The position numbers were made by a program, and so were the translations under genes. The notes beneath the pieces are model-generated. The model worked only from the letters and a program-made list of their open reading frames with translations, made no database searches and was not told the origin of the DNA. From Chryseobacterium soldanellicola (lineage in GTDB: Bacteria > Bacteroidota > Bacteroidia > Flavobacteriales > Weeksellaceae): DNA of 64,000 nt. Of this stretch, positions 9,015 through 17,131 are shown piece by piece; positions within the stretch are counted from its first letter, which is position 1; each line of letters opens with the position of its first letter. The stretch lies in contig NZ_FNKL01000001.1 in the NCBI RefSeq assembly GCF_900100115.1, forward strand, positions 682,001 to 746,000, read 5' to 3'.

Positions 9015-9332
9015 ATGACACACACAATTAACATAACTGCTTTAATCAAAAGAGTTCTATTTGGAGCTGCAATCGCGTTGATTATCATTTCATTATTTGT
9101 ATTTGGAGTTGATCATCCGAAACCTGAATGGGGAAAATTTTGGAAAATAAGACCGTTAATCATTACGCCTCTTGCCGGAGCTTTTGGTGGATTTTTACTT
9201 TTTTTGCCTGAACTTATACAATTTCAAAGCAAATGGAAAAAAATAGGAGCTGTAATTGTGAGCATTCTTGCTTTCGTAGTTACGCTTTGGATAGGAATTG
9301 TTTTGGGATTGGACGGAACCCTTTGGGATTAA
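9015..9332 (+). CDS. Small three-helix membrane protein, unknown function
   Basis: 105 residues with three predicted membrane segments (about 12-32, 48-66 and 76-98) and short loops. No catalytic motif is visible and I do not recognise the family. It is flanked by intergenic regions on both sides and so is probably transcribed alone. Confidence 0.55.
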   Translation: MTHTINITALIKRVLFGAAIALIIISLFVFGVDHPKPEWGKFWKIRPLIITPLAGAFGGFLLFLPELIQFQSKWKKIGAVIVSILAFVVTLWIGIVLGLDGTLWD

Positions 9333-9438
9333 AAATTTGTACTATATTTAATTAAATGATAATTTACAACGGGTGAAATTAATTTTTATCCGCTTTTATA
9401 ATAATTTGTAAATTTCGATATACTTTTTACACTTAAAA

Positions 9439-9996
9439 ATGGACGCAACATTTTTTGAAACCCAGGAAAAATTCAGAAATTGGCTGGAAAAGAATTATAA
9501 ATCAGAAAAAGAACTGCTGGTTGGTTTTTATAAAGTCGGAAGCAAAAAGCCATCTATAACCTGGCCACAATCTGTAGATCAGGCATTATGTTTCGGATGG
9601 ATCGACGGGGTGAGAAAATCGATCGATCATGAAAGCTACAGCATCCGTTTTACACCTAGAAAACCGACCAGCATATGGAGCGCCATCAATATTAAAAAAA
9701 TTGAAGAGCTCTCCAAAGCGGGATTGATGAAACCTGAAGGTCTCCAAGCATTCGAGTTGAGAAAAGAAGAAAAATCAAGGATTTATTCTCATGAAAAAGA
9801 GCCCGCAACACTCGATCCTGAGTTTGAAAAACAATTTAAATCCAATAAAAAAGCATGGGATTTTTTTTCTAAGCAGGCTCCATCTTACAAAAAAGTGATG
9901 ATCCATTGGATTATGAGTGCAAAACAGGAAAAAACCAGGCTGTCCAGATTAGAGAAAACTATTACTGAAAGTGAAAGACAAAAAAGGGTTTTATAA
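9439..9996 (+). CDS. YdeI/OmpD-associated (OmdA-like) family protein
   Basis: 185 residues. The N-terminus has the family pattern FRNWLEKNYKSEKELLVGFYK followed by the highly conserved ALCFGWIDGVRKSID and RFTPRKPTSIWSAIN, and the C-terminal part has the helical W(I/M)xSAKQEKTRxxRLEKxI segment. Family members are cytoplasmic, of poorly defined role; some are linked to envelope stress or bacteriocin tolerance. It is a single gene, ended by the hairpins at 10032-10125. Confidence 0.85.
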   Translation: MDATFFETQEKFRNWLEKNYKSEKELLVGFYKVGSKKPSITWPQSVDQALCFGWIDGVRKSIDHESYSIRFTPRKPTSIWSAINIKKIEELSKAGLMKPEGLQAFELRKEEKSRIYSHEKEPATLDPEFEKQFKSNKKAWDFFSKQAPSYKKVMIHWIMSAKQEKTRLSRLEKTITESERQKRVL

Positions 9997-10031
9997 TTAA
10001 AATAATTTTACTGTTAAGCTATTAAACAAAT

Positions 10032-10125
10032 GCGCGACAGAAAAACCGTCGCGCGATCACTAAAAACACACTTTTTAACAACCTGAAAAAATCTTTAAAA
10101 AAACTTCCGCATAATCGCGGAAGTT
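10032..10125. terminator. Pair of hairpins between converging genes
   Basis: GCGCGAC (10032-10038) pairs with GTCGCGC (10048-10054). A second stem pairs AACTTCCGC (10102-10110) with GCGGAAGTT (10117-10125) and, read on the minus strand, is followed by a run of T. The first serves the plus-strand OmdA-like gene and the second the minus-strand lipoprotein gene. Confidence 0.65.
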
Positions 10126-10159
10126 CAGGATGAATCTAACTAATACTTCCTTCTACTAA

Positions 10160-10609
10160 CTACAAAGAAATATGCTCTACAGTCATTTTCTGACCATTTA
10201 ATACAATTGAATACACAAAAAATTTTGGAGTAAGTGTAATGATATCTACAATTCCGGTGGAGACGATTTCGCCGTTTCCGTTAAGATTTTTCCCGACCAG
10301 GATTCTTCTTTTTCCGTCCGGTGTGATAGACCAGTCCCCTATTGATTTTAGGGCGCCATCGAAATTTGTGGTCTTGAAAGTTCCATCCAGATTATATTCT
10401 GTATAGCCTGCAAAATCCTTATTTTGGCCTGTCACATCATTTCCATGAGCATCTTTTACGATGATGGCTTTCCATTTCGTGGACGCTAAAGTTTGAGAAG
10501 GTGTGATTTCGTTACCATAGATGGGATCTCCTGCGTTGCAGGAAACTATGACTGCGGATAGTCCGGATAAAATAACAACTATTAAAATCGCTATTTTTAA
10601 TACTCTCAT
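10160..10609 (-). CDS. Lipoprotein with DUF4822-like domain
   Basis: 149 residues. A signal peptide ends in the lipobox-like AVIVSC (Cys at about residue 24). The mature part (ASTKWKAIIVKDAHGNDVTG ... YNLDGTFKT ... GDWSITPDGKRRI ... VDIITLTPKFFVY) follows the DUF4822/lipocalin-like pattern of small beta-barrel lipoproteins. The function is unknown. It is transcribed alone towards the OmdA-like gene. Confidence 0.65.
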   Translation of the reverse strand: MRVLKIAILIVVILSGLSAVIVSCNAGDPIYGNEITPSQTLASTKWKAIIVKDAHGNDVTGQNKDFAGYTEYNLDGTFKTTNFDGALKSIGDWSITPDGKRRILVGKNLNGNGEIVSTGIVDIITLTPKFFVYSIVLNGQKMTVEHISL

Positions 10610-10820
10610 TTGTGTGTTTTACCCTACAAACATAATACAATTTTATAAGCCTGCAAAATTGTTGAAAAATGTGATTTAAATTGACTAGTTTATTTTTAAT
10701 CAACATTTAATAATTATATAACTTTTTTAATTCATTATAATTTTTTCATTCTTAAAGCAAAAAAAACTCCCATATAATGTGAAAGTTTTTTATTTCAATT
10801 TTTTTGAGATTATTTTAAAA

Positions 10821-10921
10821 CAGATGCTTCGACTCCGCTCAGCATGACAGCTCTAATACTAACTGTTTTATGTTAACGGTTATTTGTAGGGGTGTCATGC
10901 TGAGCGGAGTCGAAGCATCTG
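10821..10921. repeat. 29-bp perfect inverted repeat between lipoprotein gene and polA
   Basis: The arm at 10821-10849 is the exact reverse complement of the arm at 10893-10921; the core is GACTCCGCTCAGCATGACA and its complement. A 43-bp AT-rich loop separates the arms. This sequence type recurs in many genomes as a dispersed palindromic repeat. It fills much of the 329-bp gap (10610-10938) between the lipoprotein start and the polA end; the rest is AT-rich with no further feature seen. It can also serve as the polA terminator. Confidence 0.75.
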
Positions 10922-10938
10922 AATATTTATTCTAAATC

Positions 10939-13776
10939 TTAATGCGCTTCCAGCCAGTTATTTCCTACTCCAACCTCCACCAACAGTGGAACCTGCGTCT
11001 CAATTGCACTTTCCATTTCGATTTTAATAATATTTGTGGCTAGTTCTATCTCATTGATCGGAGATTCAAAAACCAATTCATCATGAACCTGAAGCAGCAT
11101 TTTGGTCTCCAGCTTTTCTTTTTCCAGCTCTTTCTGAATTTTGATCATCGCCATTTTCACAACATCGGCTGCACTTCCCTGAACGGGTGCATTGACGGCG
11201 TTTCTTTCAGCATGACCTCTTACGACAAAATTATTTGAATTAATATCTTTTAAATGACGTTTTCTTCCTAAAATTGTTTCGACATAGCCTAATTGACGTG
11301 CTTTATTTACCTGCTCTGCCATATATTCTTTCAGCTTCGGATAGGTTTCAAAATAGGCTTCGATCATTTGTTTGGCTTCCGTTCTTGATAAACCGGTTTG
11401 TTCTGCCAGTGCAAATGCGCCCTGACCGTAAATAATCCCAAAATTCACTGTTTTTGCCTGGCTTCTCTGTGTTTTTGATACTTCTTCCAACGGAATTTTA
11501 AACAATTTTGCCGCCGTAGAAGCGTGAATATCTTCTCCATTCTGGAAAGCTTTAATCATGTTTTCCTCACCTGAAATCTCAGCAATTAAACGGAGCTCGA
11601 TCTGTGAATAATCGGCAGAAATAATCTTTTTCCCTTCCGCGGAAACAAAAGCTCCACGGATCTGCTGACCTCTCAATGTTCTGATCGGAATATTCTGTAA
11701 ATTCGGGTTTACACTCGCCAAACGACCAGTCGCAGCCGTAGTTTGTGAGAAATTGGTATGCACTCTTTCATCCTTATCAATTTGCGATGGCAGGGCATCA
11801 ACATAGGTTGATTTTAGCTTCTGATAGGTTCTGTATTCAAGAATATGCTTAATAATTTCGTGTTTTGAAGCTAATTTTTGGAGCACATCTTCTGAAGTGG
11901 CGTATTGACCGGTTTTTGTCTTTTTTGCTTTCGGATCAAGCTGCATTTTTTCAAACAAAACTTCACCCAGTTGTTTTGGCGAATTCATATTAAATTCTTC
12001 TCCCGAAAATTCAAATATTTTAGATTCTAATTGTCTTAGATCATTCTCAAGATCAATGCTTTCCTGAGCCAGCCATTTTTCGTCAAGGGAAATTCCTGCT
12101 AATTCCATTTTAGCTAAAACTTCCATTAACGGCATTTCGATATTGAAGAAAAGATCTTCTAGATTTTCCTTTTTTAATTGAGGGGCAAACAATTCATATA
12201 ACTGGAACGTGATGTCTGCATCTTCTGCCGCATAATCGGTCTGAGTCCTTAAATCTGCATCTCTGAAAGTTCCCTGGTTTTTTCCTTTTTTCCCGATAAT
12301 GGTTTCAATGGAAACAGGTTTATAATTCAAGTAAACCTCTGAAAGATAATCCATTCCATGCCTTCCGTCCGGATTTAAAAGATAATGTGCGATCATGGTA
12401 TCGAACATGGCTCCTTTTACCGTAATATCGTATTGTTTCAGGATTTTATAATCAAATTTAAGATTGTGAGCCACTTTCAGCAGATCTTCTTTTTCGAAAA
12501 ACGGTCTGAAAATTTCCAGGGTCTGCAAAACTTCACCCTGATCTTCAGATAAAGGAATATAATAGGCTAATCCTTTTTTATAGGAAAAGCTCATTCCTAC
12601 CAATTCGGCCTCTAATTCATTTAAAGAAGTGGTTTCCGTATCAAAACAGACTACTTTTTGCTTCAATAAATTTTGAACTAAAATTTTCTGGGCTTTCGGA
12701 TTGTCAATAAACTGATACAGGTGATCATTATGCTCGATCGTTGATTTTGTGGAAGTTGCCTGATCAAGCTCTTCATATGTCGCGAAGAGATCAAGCTGAC
12801 CAACTGCCTGTGCTACTTTTTGTTGCGCCGTTTCAGTCGATATTGTCACCTCAACTTCCGTGACAACCGTGGTTTCAGTTGTTGAAGGAGCAAAGGCCCG
12901 GTAAAGATTTTCGTATAATCTTCTGAATTCAATTTCATCAAAAATTTCTTTTACTTTTTCGAAATCTGGAGTTTCAAGATCATATTGCTCTTGGTGGAAT
13001 TCAATAGGTACATCACAAATAATAGTTGCTAGTTTTTTAGATAAAATCCCGCGTTCTGCTGATGCTTCTACTTTTTCTTTTAATTTTCCTTTTAGTTTAT
13101 CTGTATTTGCCAAAAGATTTTCTATGCTTCCGAATTCTTTAAGGAATTTCATTGCCGTTTTTTCTCCTACACCTTCTAATCCTGGAATATTATCCGAGGC
13201 ATCCCCCATCATTGCTAAATAATCAATTACCTGCTTTGGATCTTCAATTTCATATTTTGCATTTATTTCTTCAACCCCAAGTATTTGAACGTCTCCACCT
13301 TTGTAACCAGGTTTATAAATTTTAATTTTATCCGTTACCAATTGTCCGAAATCCTTATCTGGAGTCACCATAAAAGTGGTATAGCCCTCTTTTTCAGCTT
13401 TACACGCAATGGTTCCAATCACATCATCTGCTTCATATCCCTCAATACCTAAACGCGGAACATGCATCGCTTCTAAAATTCGGTGAATATACGGAACACC
13501 AGTTTTAATTGCTTCAGGGGTTTCGCTTCTGTTGGCTTTATAGTCAGCATAGTCATTTGTACGCACACTTGCTTGTCCCACATCAAAAACTACAGCCAAA
13601 TGAGTTGGTTTCTCTTTCCTGATTAATTCTATTAAAGAATTCATAAATCCAAAAATAGCCGTCGTTTCCATACCTGAATTGGTATATCTCTGGCTTTTAT
13701 ACATCGCATGATATCCTCTGAAAATCATCGCATAAGCATCGATGAGAAATAACCTTTTATCTTGAGTTGCGTCCAT
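10939..13776 (-). CDS. polA: DNA polymerase I
   Basis: About 945 residues. The N-terminal 5'-nuclease domain starts at KRLFLIDAYAMIFRG and includes GYEADDVIGT and the helix-hairpin-helix DNIPGLEGVGEKTA. An intact 3'-5' exonuclease domain follows (VVCFDTETTSL with the DTE metal ligands). The polymerase domain has motif A SADYSQIELR, the O-helix RSQAKTVNFGIIYG and motif C LQVHDELVFE. It fills DNA gaps and removes RNA primers. In-frame upstream codons exist (TTG 13794, ATG 13785); I choose ATG 13776 because the -7 box at 13793-13800 would leave almost no leader for the earlier starts. Not part of the T6SS region that begins just upstream. Confidence 0.97.
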   Translation of the reverse strand: MDATQDKRLFLIDAYAMIFRGYHAMYKSQRYTNSGMETTAIFGFMNSLIELIRKEKPTHLAVVFDVGQASVRTNDYADYKANRSETPEAIKTGVPYIHRILEAMHVPRLGIEGYEADDVIGTIACKAEKEGYTTFMVTPDKDFGQLVTDKIKIYKPGYKGGDVQILGVEEINAKYEIEDPKQVIDYLAMMGDASDNIPGLEGVGEKTAMKFLKEFGSIENLLANTDKLKGKLKEKVEASAERGILSKKLATIICDVPIEFHQEQYDLETPDFEKVKEIFDEIEFRRLYENLYRAFAPSTTETTVVTEVEVTISTETAQQKVAQAVGQLDLFATYEELDQATSTKSTIEHNDHLYQFIDNPKAQKILVQNLLKQKVVCFDTETTSLNELEAELVGMSFSYKKGLAYYIPLSEDQGEVLQTLEIFRPFFEKEDLLKVAHNLKFDYKILKQYDITVKGAMFDTMIAHYLLNPDGRHGMDYLSEVYLNYKPVSIETIIGKKGKNQGTFRDADLRTQTDYAAEDADITFQLYELFAPQLKKENLEDLFFNIEMPLMEVLAKMELAGISLDEKWLAQESIDLENDLRQLESKIFEFSGEEFNMNSPKQLGEVLFEKMQLDPKAKKTKTGQYATSEDVLQKLASKHEIIKHILEYRTYQKLKSTYVDALPSQIDKDERVHTNFSQTTAATGRLASVNPNLQNIPIRTLRGQQIRGAFVSAEGKKIISADYSQIELRLIAEISGEENMIKAFQNGEDIHASTAAKLFKIPLEEVSKTQRSQAKTVNFGIIYGQGAFALAEQTGLSRTEAKQMIEAYFETYPKLKEYMAEQVNKARQLGYVETILGRKRHLKDINSNNFVVRGHAERNAVNAPVQGSAADVVKMAMIKIQKELEKEKLETKMLLQVHDELVFESPINEIELATNIIKIEMESAIETQVPLLVEVGVGNNWLEAH

Positions 13777-13792
13777 ATTTTCCATAAGGAAC

Positions 13793-13800
13793 AAATATAA
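13793..13800 (-). promoter_or_regulatory. Probable polA -7 box (TATATTTG)
   Basis: Read on the minus strand the octamer is TATATTTG, an exact TAnnTTTG match to the Bacteroidota -7 consensus, 16 bp upstream of the chosen polA ATG. Confidence 0.5.
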
Positions 13801-13943
13801 GAAAAAGTGTTTTCTTTTATTTTAAAACGAGGAAATTTAAAGCAAAGTTTATAAGTTATTCGTAATCTTTGTTATTTTGTAGTAATCTAAACTATTAAAT
13901 CTTAAATGATGTTTTTTTATTTAATTTTCTAATGATTCAAGAA

Positions 13944-14774
13944 TTAGTAAGAACCGTCCTGATCAGTAGATTTTCTCCAACCATTGATCCAGTTTTTTGT
14001 AACCAAATGAAATAATTCGTCATCTGTTTTCATGGCTAATTCTTCTAAAGCGGTGGCAACATCTTTTAACTTCCAGCCCTTGCTGTTCAATGTAAACCAA
14101 GCTTCTTTAAGCATATTTTTATTTAAATAATCTTCGAATAAAGCCTGTTTGTCTTCATTCCGATTTAGCCACAAGGGTAAATCATTGATTTCATTTAACT
14201 TCTCAGGAACAGCGATTTCGAATATACTTGCATTTTGTATTTGTGCAGAATTAATTGCTGAAAGTGTAGACGGAAAATCACCATTATATTCAGAGATGTT
14301 TTTAACGTATCTTGATGGAGTCTCTTGTTTTATATATATTAAATTTTTAAACTCATTCGGATCATCTCCGTAATCAAGAGTAAACTCATCAACTTCTTCA
14401 TAATCAGAATAATTCACCTGTTTACAAAAATTGATTATTTCGTCGTTTAATCCCTCTTTTGTCATGATTATTTTCAAAACAATTAATGTGATCCATTGTT
14501 TTGAATTTCTTGCAATCTCGGAAATGAAACCCTGTTCTAAAAAATATTCACCGAAAGTATCTTTTTTGTCACAAAAGAAATGATGAACGACTCCCTTGTA
14601 CGACGCTCCATACCCCAAAAATAAAGGAATAAGACAAGGGGGATGAGGATACCAATAGTCTGATACACTATTATAATCATCCACGTACGGAATTTTAACT
14701 TCTTGATTGATTATTTTCTTTAAATCAGCATCAATAATGCTTATTTTATCAATAATTAAATTTAATTCTTCCAT
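13944..14774 (-). CDS. Candidate immunity protein for the nuclease effector
   Basis: 276 residues, no signal peptide or membrane segment, acidic. Not a family I recognise by name; the region PPCLIPLFLGYGASYKGVVHHFF resembles SUKH/SMI1-like immunity proteins in style. It starts 37 bp after the stop of the nuclease-type effector (14812-16284) on the same strand, as expected for a cytoplasmic immunity protein against a DNA- or RNA-cleaving toxin. Function is inferred from position and cytoplasmic location. Confidence 0.55.
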   Translation of the reverse strand: MEELNLIIDKISIIDADLKKIINQEVKIPYVDDYNSVSDYWYPHPPCLIPLFLGYGASYKGVVHHFFCDKKDTFGEYFLEQGFISEIARNSKQWITLIVLKIIMTKEGLNDEIINFCKQVNYSDYEEVDEFTLDYGDDPNEFKNLIYIKQETPSRYVKNISEYNGDFPSTLSAINSAQIQNASIFEIAVPEKLNEINDLPLWLNRNEDKQALFEDYLNKNMLKEAWFTLNSKGWKLKDVATALEELAMKTDDELFHLVTKNWINGWRKSTDQDGSY

Positions 14775-14811
14775 ACTACAAATATAAAAAGTTAAATGAA
14801 TTCAAATGCTA

Positions 14812-16284
14812 TTATCTTCTGGTTCTCGGTGGCGGAGGTGGTGGTGGCTCCGGCAGATCGTAAGGCGGCGGGTCTAATGCATGTCTAGGATCAATAGGAC
14901 CTTCCCATATCGCCGAAGGATTAGAAGTTGTCGCTTCATGTGCCTGCTGATGCTGATCTCTTGTAATTGGTGTTGTTAACTGATTTGGATTTAAAACATC
15001 GTTAGGATTATCATATTTAGGGTAATTCCAGTGATGGATTTCTCCATTTAAAGTTACTCCTCTTTCTGCCGCTACTTCCGTCATTTTACTTCTTGTTGCA
15101 GACCATGCTTCCTCACATAGTGTCTGAATTTCTGCTCTTGTCAAGCCTTGGAAATTATTATTTTTTGCTTCAATATATCTTTTGTAAGCGTTTGTTCGCG
15201 CTCTGGAATTTGCCAATCTGTTTAAAGCTTCCTGGAAAATGCTCATGAGCTCAGGATTATTGATCAATAAATCAATATTAAGGCTTCTTGGTGTCACGCG
15301 ACCTCTTTCAAATAAGAATCTTTTTCCAGTTTCTACTGCTTTGGCGATGGTTTCTTTTGCGGCAACGATGGCTTCTTTAGCTATATTTTCATGAGTTGCT
15401 GCGCCACGAGCCAATAATCCCATTGATATCGCTGAAAGTGCGGCGTAATAAGCATCTGTAGTTAAAGCTCCTGCTCCATGACCATTATGGGCATCCGGAA
15501 TATCGTTTCCTTCTGCGTCTTTTGCATAACCGCCTGTGTAATATCCGCTTTGGCTTCTTTCATAAATATTAATGAAAGGCTGCTCAAACATTGTTGCACC
15601 TTTAATTGCTTCATCTCCGGTTTCGCTAATGTTTTTTCCGTTACGCAACATTCCTTCAAAGACAACCTGATCGGCAACTCCTATTCCCCTTGCTGCAACA
15701 TTTAATGCTGCAAAATTAAGTAGCGCCGTAGAAAGTGCGGGAGTAGCCGTTCCTGCAAACGCGCCAAATCCCGAAGAACCTAATTTTCCTACAATAGCTC
15801 CTTCTAAAACCGCCCAGCCTGTGTTTCTTGCTGTATAGGCGATAGCGCTCCATGTTCCTGTAATTCCGGGGGCATACGTAACAACACCACCAATAGGACA
15901 TACCATCTGACATTTTGAAGTCAATGAATATGCTCCTTTGCGACCGTATGAATTAAAAGTAGAATATCCCACCCATTTCCTGAACGGCGCTGCCAAACCT
16001 CCACACATGGCCGCACTTGCGGCGACTGCTACGGCTGCTAAAACTACGAGTGCAGCTCCACCTGTGACAATTCCTGCGGCGGCAATTGCGGCTGCCAAAA
16101 CCAACGTCCATCTGCAGAAAAAATCTCCCATCTGCTGGGTTGCCGTATCATCTTTTACCAGATAATAAAATTTATCTTTTGTAGCATGATTATGCTGTGT
16201 GGGATACATTTTTGCCGGAGTAAGCCCGGAAGAACATGTAAAATACATATCACTATGCAGAGCTACAAATCCTGTGTCACTCAT
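14812..16284 (-). CDS. T6SS effector: hydrophobic/PAAR-like N-terminus plus HNH/EndoVII-type nuclease
   Basis: 490 residues. The N-terminal ~190 residues have two or more very hydrophobic Ala-rich stretches (around 57-95) and a Cys-bearing segment KCQMVCPIGGVVTYAPG that looks PAAR/DUF4280-like. The C-terminal region holds GEIHHWNYPKYDNPNDVLNP followed by TRDQHQQAHE; H417, H418, H445 and H449 fit an HNH/endonuclease-VII-type beta-beta-metal nuclease. A proline-rich tail (eight consecutive Pro) closes the protein. Its start overlaps the preceding adaptor-like gene by 8 bp and VgrG lies upstream, so it is a likely cargo of that spike. Nuclease subtype is uncertain. Confidence 0.7.
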   Translation of the reverse strand: MSDTGFVALHSDMYFTCSSGLTPAKMYPTQHNHATKDKFYYLVKDDTATQQMGDFFCRWTLVLAAAIAAAGIVTGGAALVVLAAVAVAASAAMCGGLAAPFRKWVGYSTFNSYGRKGAYSLTSKCQMVCPIGGVVTYAPGITGTWSAIAYTARNTGWAVLEGAIVGKLGSSGFGAFAGTATPALSTALLNFAALNVAARGIGVADQVVFEGMLRNGKNISETGDEAIKGATMFEQPFINIYERSQSGYYTGGYAKDAEGNDIPDAHNGHGAGALTTDAYYAALSAISMGLLARGAATHENIAKEAIVAAKETIAKAVETGKRFLFERGRVTPRSLNIDLLINNPELMSIFQEALNRLANSRARTNAYKRYIEAKNNNFQGLTRAEIQTLCEEAWSATRSKMTEVAAERGVTLNGEIHHWNYPKYDNPNDVLNPNQLTTPITRDQHQQAHEATTSNPSAIWEGPIDPRHALDPPPYDLPEPPPPPPPRTRR

Positions 16285-17101
16285 ATCGTTGTAATTTATA
16301 ATGTATTTCTCCTCCTAATTTATCGTTTACATATTCAATAAAGTTTATTTCACCTTCTTCTATAAAACCGTTGCCATTAATAAGATAACGAGCATTATAA
16401 GCGTATAATGGTTTTACAGTATTTGTATCTACAAAAGGGAAACCTCCGTACAGATCTTTAACATGAGTTTCGGACAGTATGTTTGGATATCCTTCAATAT
16501 TTACATCAAATAAATCGTCTTTTATTTTATTGCTTTCATATTTTAAAGCAAAAGGAATCTCACCCGATCTGAAAAGGTTTGGAATATTTTTTTTGGTTCT
16601 GTGAAAATAATCTCTTCCATACATCATATTCAGATAAATATCAAAGAATTCCATGGCTTTTACCATACTTTCTACTCCGCCCTGTTTTTCAAATACCTCA
16701 TCCTGAATTTTAAACAGTTCTTCTAAAGATGTATTGCTTCTGTTATACTCGATCATTTCGGATTTTACGGTCTGCCAACGATCTTGAATCTGTTGCAGAT
16801 TATCAACTTTAATTAAATTACCTTGCTTGTCTATTGTGAAAGTAATCTCATTTAAAGCCTTCTGCATTTGAGAAATGAGTTTATGAACCTCAATATATCC
16901 GGAGTTATCAGCTTTAATCATCGCGTGATCTAAAGTTATCAGCTCAAAAGTATAGCTTTGGTCGCTGATATTTTTTAAATTCAGCATCCATCTGATTTCT
17001 ACCTCATTATCACTACTGAATCCTCCAAGATTCATCTTACTTGTAATTTTCAACAAATATCTTTGAGTCGTTAATGCTTTAAATTCAAATATATTATTCA
17101 T
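16277..17101 (-). CDS. Putative T6SS effector adaptor/chaperone
   Basis: 274 residues, no signal peptide. No named family is recognised. It lies between VgrG (31 bp upstream) and the nuclease effector (8-bp overlap), the position typical of effector adaptors such as DUF4123 or EagR proteins. Its layout (RWMLNLKNISDQSYTFEL, then ITFTIDKQGNLIKV and IQDRWQTVKSEM) parallels the LysM protein encoded at 29360-30319 (SVKWIRTEDNNHIFHLF, EVKTNEIGEVLEI, IDHFKNIKERL). It probably loads the effector on the spike; this is inference from context. Confidence 0.55.
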   Translation of the reverse strand: MNNIFEFKALTTQRYLLKITSKMNLGGFSSDNEVEIRWMLNLKNISDQSYTFELITLDHAMIKADNSGYIEVHKLISQMQKALNEITFTIDKQGNLIKVDNLQQIQDRWQTVKSEMIEYNRSNTSLEELFKIQDEVFEKQGGVESMVKAMEFFDIYLNMMYGRDYFHRTKKNIPNLFRSGEIPFALKYESNKIKDDLFDVNIEGYPNILSETHVKDLYGGFPFVDTNTVKPLYAYNARYLINGNGFIEEGEINFIEYVNDKLGGEIHYKLQRYE

Positions 17102-17131
17102 ATGATGTTACAATGGTTTTTTGCTTATAAA

